A stretch of 14,038 bases of DNA from JBLHKE01 sp047619485 (GTDB lineage: Bacteria; Verrucomicrobiota; Verrucomicrobiia; Verrucomicrobiales; DEV007), in contig JBLHKE010000115.1 of assembly GCA_047619485.1 (NCBI GenBank), forward strand, positions 1 to 14,038, given 5' to 3'. This document shows, piece by piece, positions 7,762 through 14,038 of the stretch. A program made the position numbers and the translations under genes. The notes beneath the pieces were generated by a model, which was not told the origin of the DNA, searched no databases, and saw only the letters and a list, made by a program, of their open reading frames with translations. Each line of letters starts with the position of its first letter. The first letter of the stretch is position 1.

Positions 7762-8084
7762 CTTCTCCCAAGGGGCGCCGGTAGATCGACACCTCGTCGA
7801 TGGCTCCGGACAAGGGTTGGGAATCTTCGGGATAGCGCAGCACGTGCAGGCGCCCGAGCTGGAATCCGTATCCTTCGTCGTCGAAAGTTGGTGAGAGCGC
7901 TGATTCGGCAGAAAGTTCGCCGTCGATGTAGATTTGGAACGAATCCGTTGAGGGGTCACTCCCCGCGACGACATGATGCCAGTCGTGGATGAGGTAGTCT
8001 GCCGCTGTGTAGGCGTTGCTCCCGCCACTGTATTTAAGCGGTGCCTCTAAGAACCAAGGGGGTGGCGGGCGATTCAGCTGCCTC

Positions 8085-8150
8085 CCACGGAGTGCAACTC
8101 CATGCTACGCGCGGAGCGCTTAAAAAGTAGAACGGAGTTGCACTCCGTGG
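8085..8150. repeat. Long hairpin of REP/MITE type with 17-bp perfect arms
   Basis: CCACGGAGTGCAACTCC (8085-8101) and its exact reverse complement (8134-8150) enclose 32 nt. CTAC (8105-8108) and GTAG (8127-8130) can extend the stem after a 3-nt internal loop. Each arm can also fold alone (ACGGAG-TTGCA-CTCCGT on the right), as in paired REP palindromes. It sits between convergent coding directions, at the exact edge of the LamG remnant. GCTGC occurs on both sides (8077-8081 and 8150-8154) but may be chance. It could act as a bidirectional terminator. The 91 nt from 8151 to 8241 hold nothing else I can identify. Confidence 0.7.
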
Positions 8151-8241
8151 CTGCTACAAAATCTCACTTCACTCTCTATCTCCCTTCTTGAGTTGGTAAG
8201 CAGAACGATTCGATGAAGCTCTTAAACTAGTATCACTTTGG

Positions 8242-9084
8242 CTAGCTGCTACCCCTGACTACGATCGAAGCGACGAGCTCCGCATCGTGATCGAGTGCGT
8301 CGAAGTAGCTCGGGTAGCGCGGCGCCCACCCTGCCGCGCGCAATTTAGAATTGCTGACGCGCTTGTTGGTCCAGCCGCGTTTGCGATTCGGATCTGGCTC
8401 GCCCTCGGGTGGAACCGGTAGGCCGAAACGCTGCGAGAGTTCTTCGTAGCAGTCGCGTTGCCAGAGAGGCGTGTTGTCAGCGATATTGAAAATGCCTCTG
8501 CTGTCCGGATTCTCTAACAGAAATGCCAAAGCGGAAGCGGCATCATCGCGGTGGATCTGGTTGATCCAGCGGCCGTCGATTTGGGCGGCTCCTTCGAGAA
8601 ATCGTTTTAAGAGGAACGACCTGCCCGGACCATAAATCCCGGCGAGCCGGGCGACGCTCCCGCCACTGGCGACGACCGTCTCTTCCGCCGCACGCAGGAT
8701 TTTCCCGGTCTCGGCTCCCGGATCGGCGGGCGAGTTCTCATCGACGGGCTCGCCGTCTACCTGCGCGTAGACGCTGGTGCTGCTGGTGTAAATCAGACGT
8801 GCGTCGGGGAAAGCGTCGAGGAGGTTCTGGCACCCTTCCAAGTAGACTGAGCGATAGCGCTGGACACGATCCCCACCGCGGCCGGAACTCGCGCAATGCA
8901 CCATGGCGTCGATCTCACCGACCTTGGCTGCGAGCGCTCGAACGGACTCGCTGTCGCCGAGGTCGCACGCCTCGGTCTCATCTGAGCCAGACAAGGTTAG
9001 GCCGATGACTTCGTGCCCCGCTGCGAGCAGCCTCAGCCGAAGAAATTCTCCAACGAAACCACAACCTGCGACGATGACCTTCAT
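8242..9084 (-). CDS. NAD(P)-dependent epimerase/dehydratase-like SDR (YeeZ-like)
   Basis: A 280-residue extended SDR. The Rossmann start MKVIVAGCGFVGEFL has the glycine-rich GxGxxG motif (7-12); AMVHCASSG (60-68) and LIYTSSTSVYAQVDG (97-111) follow the strands of the nucleotide fold; RLAGIYGPGRSFL (146-158) and WINQIHRDDAASAL (173-186) are typical of sugar-nucleotide and YeeZ-like SDRs. The usual YxxxK active site is not present: its place is taken by TGKILRAAEE (126-135), where the Lys side is kept and the Tyr is lost, as I recall for YeeZ. The substrate is therefore unknown and the protein may only bind nucleotide. The start at 9084 overlaps the stop of the amidase gene as ATGA, so translation is probably coupled. 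The frame is open far upstream, but that part lies opposite the amidase frame and looks like shadow sequence. It is the last gene of the minus operon. Confidence 0.83.
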   Translation of the reverse strand: MKVIVAGCGFVGEFLRLRLLAAGHEVIGLTLSGSDETEACDLGDSESVRALAAKVGEIDAMVHCASSGRGGDRVQRYRSVYLEGCQNLLDAFPDARLIYTSSTSVYAQVDGEPVDENSPADPGAETGKILRAAEETVVASGGSVARLAGIYGPGRSFLLKRFLEGAAQIDGRWINQIHRDDAASALAFLLENPDSRGIFNIADNTPLWQRDCYEELSQRFGLPVPPEGEPDPNRKRGWTNKRVSNSKLRAAGWAPRYPSYFDALDHDAELVASIVVRGSS

Positions 9085-10370
9085 GATTTTTTCGGTCGGG
9101 CGTCGCGGTAATAATCGACAAGCCCGTCGATCACCCCATCCGCATACTCGCGGAAAATGCTTTTGCGCAGTTTCCCGGAGACTTCTTTCTGACCTTCGTA
9201 GTCGCCAGCGCCAATGCGCTCGTAGACCTCTTCGCTGTTCATCACGTAAGGTTCGAGGAACACAGTGGGGCAGTAGTAGATCCGGTTGGCCATCAGATTG
9301 CGGGCGTAGATGAATGGGTTGTCGCTGACGCGTTGCGCGGTCGGCTTGGTGTAGACGTAGGCGGGTAGCCGGGTCGCATCCGCCATCGAATCGGCGACCG
9401 CCGAGCTGAGCTTGAGTTCCTCCGGGTGGACACGTTGCAGCAGGCGCTTCATCAGATCGAGTCGCTGGTCGTGCAAGCTGAACTCGTGATTGCTGTAGGT
9501 GCCGTTGATGAGCAGGTGGAGGTGGTTGCGGTTGACTAGCTGCGGTTGTGCGGGATCGCCCCATGACTCGGCATTGAAGTGCAGGCAGAGGGTCAGATCC
9601 GGCTTGATGAGCTTGTTGATTTTTTTCGCCCGCGCCCGGATCTCGCTCCAGCGGTAGAACATGATTTTGCTGCGCGCCTCGATCGCCTCCGGCGTGGGCG
9701 ATTCCATCGCCAATTCCTTGGTCGCGAGTTCGATGAAATCCTCCGGCCGATGCTTGGTCACCGGTTCGTTTTTGGTCCGCACCAGCGTGACTTTGGCGCC
9801 GAGCGCTTCTAGTTCTGGCTCCAGCAGTTGCGCGACCTTGAGGGTTAGTTCACCCTCTTTCACCTCGGTGCCCTCGCCGTCGATCTGGTACCAACGCTCT
9901 TCCATTTTCGCCCAATCTCCGCCGATGTGTCCAGGGTCGATGGCGATCTTGATGCCCTTCAGCGGGAGGATTTCGACCTCGTCCGCGCCGATCGGCATCT
10001 CGGCCGCGCTGCGCCAGTAGCGTTTTGGAGGGTCGCTGCTCGGGCTGCTGGCGAAATCCAGCCGGTACGGTTGATCTGGCGCCCGGATGATGGCGTGATC
10101 GTCGTTGATCTTGATCGACGTCTTCCAAGCGGGTCCTTCGCTGTAGGTATCTTCGAGGACTTTCGCGAATGCTTCGCGCGTGATGGTTTTCTGGTAGGCG
10201 TCGAGATCGCCCCATTCCGGGGTCGGAGCGAGGACACTGATGTTGTCGCGCAGATCCATCGTCTCGTCGTGGCGGTTCGATGCCCACCACCACATCAGGC
10301 AGGTGAGTGGCAGGGCGGTCATGAGTCCGACGAGGATCAGTATTCCTGGCGCTTTTTCTCGGTTCGTCAT
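9081..10370 (-). CDS. Membrane-anchored N-acetylmuramoyl-L-alanine amidase (Amidase_3)
   Basis: A 429-residue protein with one N-terminal membrane segment (GILILVGLMTALPLTCLMWW, about 9-28), so the rest should lie outside the cytoplasmic membrane. After a 110-residue region of unknown fold comes a zinc amidase domain (about 138-422). IAIDPGHIGG gives zinc ligand His148, KEGELTLKVA gives Glu174, and TLCLHFNAE gives His264; FLEPYVMNSEEVYERI contains the likely catalytic Glu373. These are the positions expected for enzymes that cut the amide bond between MurNAc and L-Ala in peptidoglycan. The domain is longer than in AmiC because of an insertion around 205-240. It is the middle gene of a minus-strand operon: 21 nt after the PRiA4_ORF3 gene and overlapping the SDR gene by 4 nt. 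No ribosome site precedes the ATG. The family is clear; the N-terminal region is not. Confidence 0.87.
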   Translation of the reverse strand: MTNREKAPGILILVGLMTALPLTCLMWWWASNRHDETMDLRDNISVLAPTPEWGDLDAYQKTITREAFAKVLEDTYSEGPAWKTSIKINDDHAIIRAPDQPYRLDFASSPSSDPPKRYWRSAAEMPIGADEVEILPLKGIKIAIDPGHIGGDWAKMEERWYQIDGEGTEVKEGELTLKVAQLLEPELEALGAKVTLVRTKNEPVTKHRPEDFIELATKELAMESPTPEAIEARSKIMFYRWSEIRARAKKINKLIKPDLTLCLHFNAESWGDPAQPQLVNRNHLHLLINGTYSNHEFSLHDQRLDLMKRLLQRVHPEELKLSSAVADSMADATRLPAYVYTKPTAQRVSDNPFIYARNLMANRIYYCPTVFLEPYVMNSEEVYERIGAGDYEGQKEVSGKLRKSIFREYADGVIDGLVDYYRDARPKKS

Positions 10371-10391
10371 AGGTGTTCGGGGCTGTTGGGG

Positions 10392-12323
10392 CTAGCGCTG
10401 AGAGTTCCTTGATACGAAGTAGCCGACCTCTTTGGCTGCATCGCCGAACCTCACTTTTTTCGGGTCGAATGTCTGCTGCAAAAACTTCTCATGTTCTCCC
10501 TCCTCCCAGTCATCAAGGAACGGGTGAGATCCTGCAAGGAATTCCTGCCACCCCCAGATTCCACCGCAGTCTTCCATCGGAGCGATGCCCTCGCCGTCGA
10601 TCATTTTTGGCTTGGTATTCGGTTTTGCTTTGGATTTTTTACTGGCCGCGGGTTCAGGCTTTCCCTCGATGACGATCAGGTGATCCCAGTTGTCGCCGAA
10701 ATCGTAGATGTAGTGAAACTCGCGTTTCTTCGTCCTAGCGATCTGTGTGAGTGTAATACTGAGTTCCTCGTGCCATTCGAATGGCTTCAGCGATTTCCCT
10801 TGTAAGAATCCGAACTCGTGGAGGTGGTCGTCATCCCAATTCATCGTACCTTCGATTGCGCAGTGGAGGTCGAAGAGGCAGGCGTCGGTCGGCATGGTGA
10901 TGCGCCGCCAGATCTTCGGCTCCGAGCCGACGAGTTCGATGCGGATTGTAAAACGTTCGCTGCTGGTCGGTTGCCGGTATTCTGGTTCCGGTAACGGTTC
11001 GTCCTCCGAGGCTTCTTCTTGGAGCAGGGTCGTGATGTGCTCGAAGAATTGCTTGATCGTCTCAGGCGGTGCGTTCTCTAGATTTGTGATGATCTCTGGC
11101 GGCAGTAGTTCGAGAACCTCTGGGGGCAGCGGATTGAGTGCTTCCCTGGCTGATTCGCGCGCCTTGTCTTGCCCCTGATTGATGAGCTGGAGGAGTTCGT
11201 TGACACCAGCCAACGCATCCACCTGCTCGAGTCCGATCCCCCGCGCCGCCGCGACTTCGCGCAGCGCTACTTCGACGAGTGGGTCGGTGAACCGCAGCCT
11301 GGCTGGCAGGAATTGGGCGGCGTCGGCGGACTCGGCGAATGATCGTCGGATCTGTGTGATGGGGCACTCGTCGGCCATGACTACAACCGGCATTCCGACC
11401 ATTGCGCCGCCGGTGTGGGTGAGGGTGACCGTCGTGAAGGCGATGCGGCCCTCGTGTAGCACCGTGTCTGGCATGGGGAAGGTGCCACATTCCCAAGCGG
11501 CACTGCTGGGGACGATCTCGAACCCCTCGAGACGGGCGGCGAACAGGTCGTCCCGCGGGGCTTTGGGCAGTGGTTTCGGATCGGCGTCTGGGAACTGGCA
11601 GGAAGAAATTTCCCAGTCGCTGGCGATTTTCACATCGCCGTCCTTCTTGAGCGAGAACAGCGGGATCGGCGGGCGATTGACTGACGCTGAGTGATCATAT
11701 TTCTCGCCCTCGGCCTGGAGATGGGCTTCAAAATCAGGCAGCAGCCGCAGGGCGATCGCGATCAGCTCGGCCTCCGAGGAATCGATCGGCCACGGGACGT
11801 AGCCAGGGAGGTAGCTGCGGAACAGCGGGTAGGCGTGGTGTCGCCGGCCGACGCTGGACTGGCTGAACTGCTTGTGCGCGCGGAGGTCGGACTTTTCCAG
11901 GTGTTCGCGATCGACGAATTCACACTCAATCATCCGCAGGTGGTATTGGAGAAATGACTCGTCCACCGAGCCTGTGTCGAGGATGTCATTCCAGAAGCGG
12001 ATGCCCTCGCTGGGGAGGTAGAGTTGGATGGCGATGTTCTGGCGGGCGTGGCCCATGATCGAGACCACCATCGTCTCATCGCTTTCAGGGTGGCGGATCC
12101 CGAACCAATCATTCTCCTGAAAGCGCCGCCACGGCTCGGATTTGCGTGTTACCCGTGCCAGCGCGTGGAGTTGCTTGCCGATCGCCTCGTCGAGTGCAGG
12201 GATGTCTAGCCCTTCCTCGTAATCGAGGGCATCGCTGACAGTAATTGGCTCACTGTCCGCTTCGGTTGGGGTGGTGAAATCTGCGAGATTGAATAGGGTA
12301 TCGCTATCGTCATCCGAGGTCAT
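10392..12323 (-). CDS. PRiA4_ORF3-domain protein with a large N-terminal region of unknown function
   Basis: A 643-residue protein. Residues about 456-643 form the domain named after ORF-3 of plasmid pRiA4b, also annotated as IS1096 passenger TnpR-like: FTIRIELVGSEPKIWRRI, then LFDLHCAIEGTMNWDDDHLH, YIYDFGDNWDHLIVIEG, and the end block GEGIAPMEDCGGIWGWQEFL. The domain's function is unknown despite its link to mobile elements. Residues 45-390 include EPWRRFQENDWFGIR, VVSIMGHARQNIAIQLYLP and VVMADECPITQIRRS and look like a folded domain; from memory they recall DUF6930/DUF7309-like regions joined to PRiA4_ORF3 in other bacteria, but I cannot confirm this. A linker rich in Pro and Glu (398-455) separates the halves. 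No membrane segment is seen. I chose the ATG at 12323 because the TTG at 12401 would leave only 15 nt before the divergent kinase gene. It is probably the first gene of the operon with the amidase. Confidence 0.8.
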   Translation of the reverse strand: MTSDDDSDTLFNLADFTTPTEADSEPITVSDALDYEEGLDIPALDEAIGKQLHALARVTRKSEPWRRFQENDWFGIRHPESDETMVVSIMGHARQNIAIQLYLPSEGIRFWNDILDTGSVDESFLQYHLRMIECEFVDREHLEKSDLRAHKQFSQSSVGRRHHAYPLFRSYLPGYVPWPIDSSEAELIAIALRLLPDFEAHLQAEGEKYDHSASVNRPPIPLFSLKKDGDVKIASDWEISSCQFPDADPKPLPKAPRDDLFAARLEGFEIVPSSAAWECGTFPMPDTVLHEGRIAFTTVTLTHTGGAMVGMPVVVMADECPITQIRRSFAESADAAQFLPARLRFTDPLVEVALREVAAARGIGLEQVDALAGVNELLQLINQGQDKARESAREALNPLPPEVLELLPPEIITNLENAPPETIKQFFEHITTLLQEEASEDEPLPEPEYRQPTSSERFTIRIELVGSEPKIWRRITMPTDACLFDLHCAIEGTMNWDDDHLHEFGFLQGKSLKPFEWHEELSITLTQIARTKKREFHYIYDFGDNWDHLIVIEGKPEPAASKKSKAKPNTKPKMIDGEGIAPMEDCGGIWGWQEFLAGSHPFLDDWEEGEHEKFLQQTFDPKKVRFGDAAKEVGYFVSRNSQR

Positions 12324-12340
12324 CCCATTGCGTATGAGGA

Positions 12341-12357
12341 AGGCAGGGCGATTGCAA
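12341..12357 (+). promoter_or_regulatory. Candidate sigma-54 (-24/-12) promoter for the Ser/Thr kinase
   Basis: AGGCAG-GGCGA-TTGCA has GG at 12342-12343 and GC at 12354-12355, exactly 10 nt apart as the -24/-12 consensus (TGGCAC-N5-TTGCA) requires. It agrees at 4 of 6 and 5 of 5 positions. Transcription would begin near 12367, about 50 nt before the kinase ATG. The presence of an NtrC-type regulator in the same window makes it worth noting, but one such match can arise by chance. Confidence 0.33.
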
Positions 12358-12416
12358 GGGGGATCGTAGAAAATGTCTTGCAGCTCTGTGCCCCGTGGCA
12401 AGGATGGCGTGAGTAA

Positions 12417-14038
12417 ATGAGTGTAGAAGATCCCATGGACGACAACGAACGCGACGAGGCTCCGGCAGATGGACCTGCGTATCCTTCGGTCGAGGAGATG
12501 GATGCGCTGCTGCCCGACTTCAAAGTGACCGAGATCATCGGCCAGGGAGGCATGGGGGTGGTTTACCGCGCCTGGCAGGAGCGGCTTGAGCGCTATGTGG
12601 CGATCAAGGTGCTGCCACGGGTCGGTGATGACGAGGAGGAGGAGTTCGCCTCACAGTTCAAGCAGGAGGCGAAGACGATGGCTAGCCTGCATCATTCGCA
12701 CATCGTGACGGTGTACGATTTCGGCATGGCCGACGGGCTGCACTACCTCATCATGGAGCATGTCGATGGCGAGAACCTGTACGAGCATTTCTACGACGGT
12801 GCTTACAAGCCGCGCCAGGTCATCGAGATCATCTTGCAGATTTGTGACGGCCTGAGTTACGCCCACACGGCGGGAGTGATCCACCGCGATATCAAAAGCG
12901 CCAACATTCTGATTGGCCAGGATGGGATGTCGAAGCTGGTCGACTTCGGGTTGGCCACGCTGCAGGAGGCGCCGGGTGTCCTGCGGCGGCGGGCGTCTTC
13001 CGGGACGAGCTACGGGACGCCCGGCTACAGTGCCCCCGAGCTTTTCACCTTCGGCTCCCACGTGGATCATCGGGCAGACATCTACTCGCTGGCGGTGGTC
13101 GTCTATGAGGGGCTGACTGGCAAGACGATGGATGAAGCTTGGACTTCTCCTTCGGGGGCCGCTGGCGCTCCGTCTGGCATCGATCAGGTTCTCCGCAAAG
13201 CGACCAAGAAAGATCCGAAGGCGCGCTATCAGAGCATCGAGTTGTTTGCTGCCGCTCTGCGGCAGGTGCGAGATACTGGGCCGGCGACTACAGGTGTTCG
13301 CAAAGTGGCCGTGACTGTGGCTCCGGCAACGTCGACCGCGGTGGCGGCGGCGATCCCGGTGACCTCGGCTGGGAATAAGCAGCGTGTGGTGGTGGCGCAG
13401 CAGAAGAGTTCGATCACGCTGTTCGTCGTGTTTGGTATCATCGCTGCGATCTTCGTGCTGGGAGCAATCATACTCAGCAGCGGCGGTGACCCGCCATCGC
13501 CGCCGCCAAAATCGAAGCCGGAAGAGTTTTTGTCGACGGTTGGCGAGGAGAAAAACATGCCGCCATTGCCAGTTCCAATTCCCCCAGAGCCGTCTCCGGG
13601 AGTTGGCGAGCCGAAAATCCCGCTGGTCAATCCGTTTGAGCCCGAGGTTCCGATCGAACTCCCGGCGGATGTGGTGGCGGCCGAGGCAGCGCTCGCTGCG
13701 GAGATGGCAGAATTCGATGCTTTGTTCACGAGCGCCTACGGGAAGTTGGTCGAGAAGTATGTCGCGGCTCTAGACCGATTGCGCCCGGATGCCGACGTGG
13801 CAGGGATCGCCGCCATCGATGCTGACGCCGCAGCAGTGAAGCGTGGAGATCCGCCACCGGCAGAGGATGCTCCGGGGCTCTACGCCCCCTTGGCGAAGCT
13901 CAGACCCGTGCTGCGCGTGGAGAACGCCAAACTGGTGAAGCTGCTCTCGCAGCCGCGTATCGAGGTGCTCGAGCCGCACATCGAGAGTCTCAAATCGATC
14001 AGAGCTGGCTTGTCGGACGGGTCGGTTGGCGAGCTGGT
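12417..14038 (+). CDS. Membrane Ser/Thr protein kinase (Hanks type), 3' partial
   Basis: The frame is open from the ATG at 12417 to the window end: 540 residues plus 2 nt, no stop. The kinase domain (about 36-286) is complete: glycine loop IGQGGMGVVYRA, Lys64 in VAIK, Glu84, catalytic loop HRDIKSANIL with Asp158 and Asn163, VDFGLA with Asp176, and GYSAPE. It should phosphorylate Ser or Thr in the cytoplasm. A single membrane helix (about 333-354) leads to a Pro-rich stretch (359-415) and then to a helical outer region with two similar segments, one at about 437-478 and one starting near 508. Repeats of this kind are, to my knowledge, frequent in planctomycete and verrucomicrobial proteins; PASTA repeats are absent so far. 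The C-terminal sensor domain lies beyond the window. The gene is divergent from the PRiA4_ORF3 gene across a 93-nt spacer. The ribosome site is poor: AAGGA ends 12 nt before the ATG. Confidence 0.93.
   Translation, partial: MSVEDPMDDNERDEAPADGPAYPSVEEMDALLPDFKVTEIIGQGGMGVVYRAWQERLERYVAIKVLPRVGDDEEEEFASQFKQEAKTMASLHHSHIVTVYDFGMADGLHYLIMEHVDGENLYEHFYDGAYKPRQVIEIILQICDGLSYAHTAGVIHRDIKSANILIGQDGMSKLVDFGLATLQEAPGVLRRRASSGTSYGTPGYSAPELFTFGSHVDHRADIYSLAVVVYEGLTGKTMDEAWTSPSGAAGAPSGIDQVLRKATKKDPKARYQSIELFAAALRQVRDTGPATTGVRKVAVTVAPATSTAVAAAIPVTSAGNKQRVVVAQQKSSITLFVVFGIIAAIFVLGAIILSSGGDPPSPPPKSKPEEFLSTVGEEKNMPPLPVPIPPEPSPGVGEPKIPLVNPFEPEVPIELPADVVAAEAALAAEMAEFDALFTSAYGKLVEKYVAALDRLRPDADVAGIAAIDADAAAVKRGDPPPAEDAPGLYAPLAKLRPVLRVENAKLVKLLSQPRIEVLEPHIESLKSIRAGLSDGSVGEL

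Larger units (their letters stand above)
7561..8084 (-). pseudogene. LamG (concanavalin A-like) gene remnant, 5' truncated and interrupted
   Basis: The minus-strand frame from 8084 to 7757 encodes the second half of a LamG-type domain: LIHDWHHVVAG, FQIYIDGEL, GYGFQLGRLHVL and LSGAIDEVSIYRRPLGEAK. The last is the classic end pattern of this family (G.IDEV.iY.R.L...E). The frame then enters a 155-bp inserted element and stops at 7712-7714. If the element and one copy of CTTAG are removed, the frame runs on as EAKVRQHYRASGIR and stops at 7561-7563, a normal LamG end 7 nt from the dxs stop. At the 5' side no ATG, GTG or TTG precedes the domain: the frame runs into a long hairpin and meets a stop at 8105-8107. 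LamG proteins are usually exported and bind carbohydrate or other surface ligands. This copy cannot make a normal protein. Confidence 0.82.

Noticed and set aside
7681..8028. 115-residue minus-strand open reading frame
   Set aside because: It is out of frame with the LamG motifs in the same DNA, has a Ser/Thr/Arg-rich shadow composition and runs across the inserted element.
8077..8154. Hairpin with GCTGC flanks as a second insertion into the LamG gene
   Set aside because: Removing it and one GCTGC gives a TAG in the LamG frame, and the DNA beyond 8155 shows no LamG similarity. The short flanking repeat may be chance.
9085..9564. 160-residue N-terminal extension of the SDR
   Set aside because: It lies in the shadow of the amidase gene on the same strand and has low-complexity Arg/Pro-rich sequence. 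The Rossmann motif starts right after the ATG at 9084.
12377..12394. Second -24/-12-like site, on the minus strand (GGCAC ... TGCAAG)
   Set aside because: GG and GC are 9 nt apart, not 10. Sigma-54 promoters do not tolerate this well.
12324..12401. TTG start adding 26 residues to the PRiA4_ORF3 protein
   Set aside because: It would leave only 15 nt to the divergent kinase start and cover the likely promoter region. The ATG at 12323 is more plausible, though not proven.

Overview
The window looks like chromosomal DNA of a Verrucomicrobiota bacterium, probably of the Verrucomicrobiales type. That is inferred from the Dxs variant, a GT-C glycosyltransferase, an NtrB/NtrC-type pair, a LamG-domain remnant, a membrane Ser/Thr kinase with helical extracytoplasmic repeats, and the near absence of Shine-Dalgarno sequences. 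Coding DNA is GC-rich (62 % in one hand-counted 60-nt block of dxs). No tRNA, rRNA, CRISPR array, prophage or plasmid gene was seen.

Layout. 1-139: 3' end of an unidentified + strand gene, starting in a G run. 148-480 (-): cutA. 481-541: divergent spacer with a tandem duplication and a palindrome. 542-3188 (+): soluble PAS histidine kinase and sigma-54-dependent response regulator, separated by a 97-nt gap made largely of two kinds of 7-bp tandem repeat. 3284-5164 (+): polytopic GT-C type glycosyltransferase. 5270-7553 (+): xseB and dxs, overlapping by 23 nt. 7554-8241: no intact gene; it holds the 3' remnant of a minus-strand LamG gene, a 155-bp MITE-like element inserted in that remnant, and a long hairpin of REP type. 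8242-12323 (-): three genes read in the order PRiA4_ORF3-domain protein, N-acetylmuramoyl-L-alanine amidase, YeeZ-like NAD(P)-dependent SDR; the last two overlap as ATGA. 12417-14038 (+): Ser/Thr protein kinase, divergent from that operon and cut by the window end.

How the parts fit. The kinase/regulator pair should activate sigma-54 promoters. One -24/-12-like site with exact spacing lies upstream of the Ser/Thr kinase, but no link is proven. xseB-dxs joins DNA repair with isoprenoid precursor synthesis, as in the common xseB-ispA-dxs order but without ispA. The minus operon combines a cell-wall hydrolase with a large protein of unknown function.

The clearest unusual signal is the 155-bp element at 7602-7756. 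It has 26-bp imperfect terminal inverted repeats and a 5-bp direct repeat (CTTAG) on each side. Removing the element and one CTTAG in silico restores a normal LamG C-terminus that stops 7 nt short of the dxs stop codon. The heptamer-repeat gap, the palindrome in the cutA/kinase spacer and the 8085-8150 hairpin are secondary signals. I did not find a convincing new multi-gene system.
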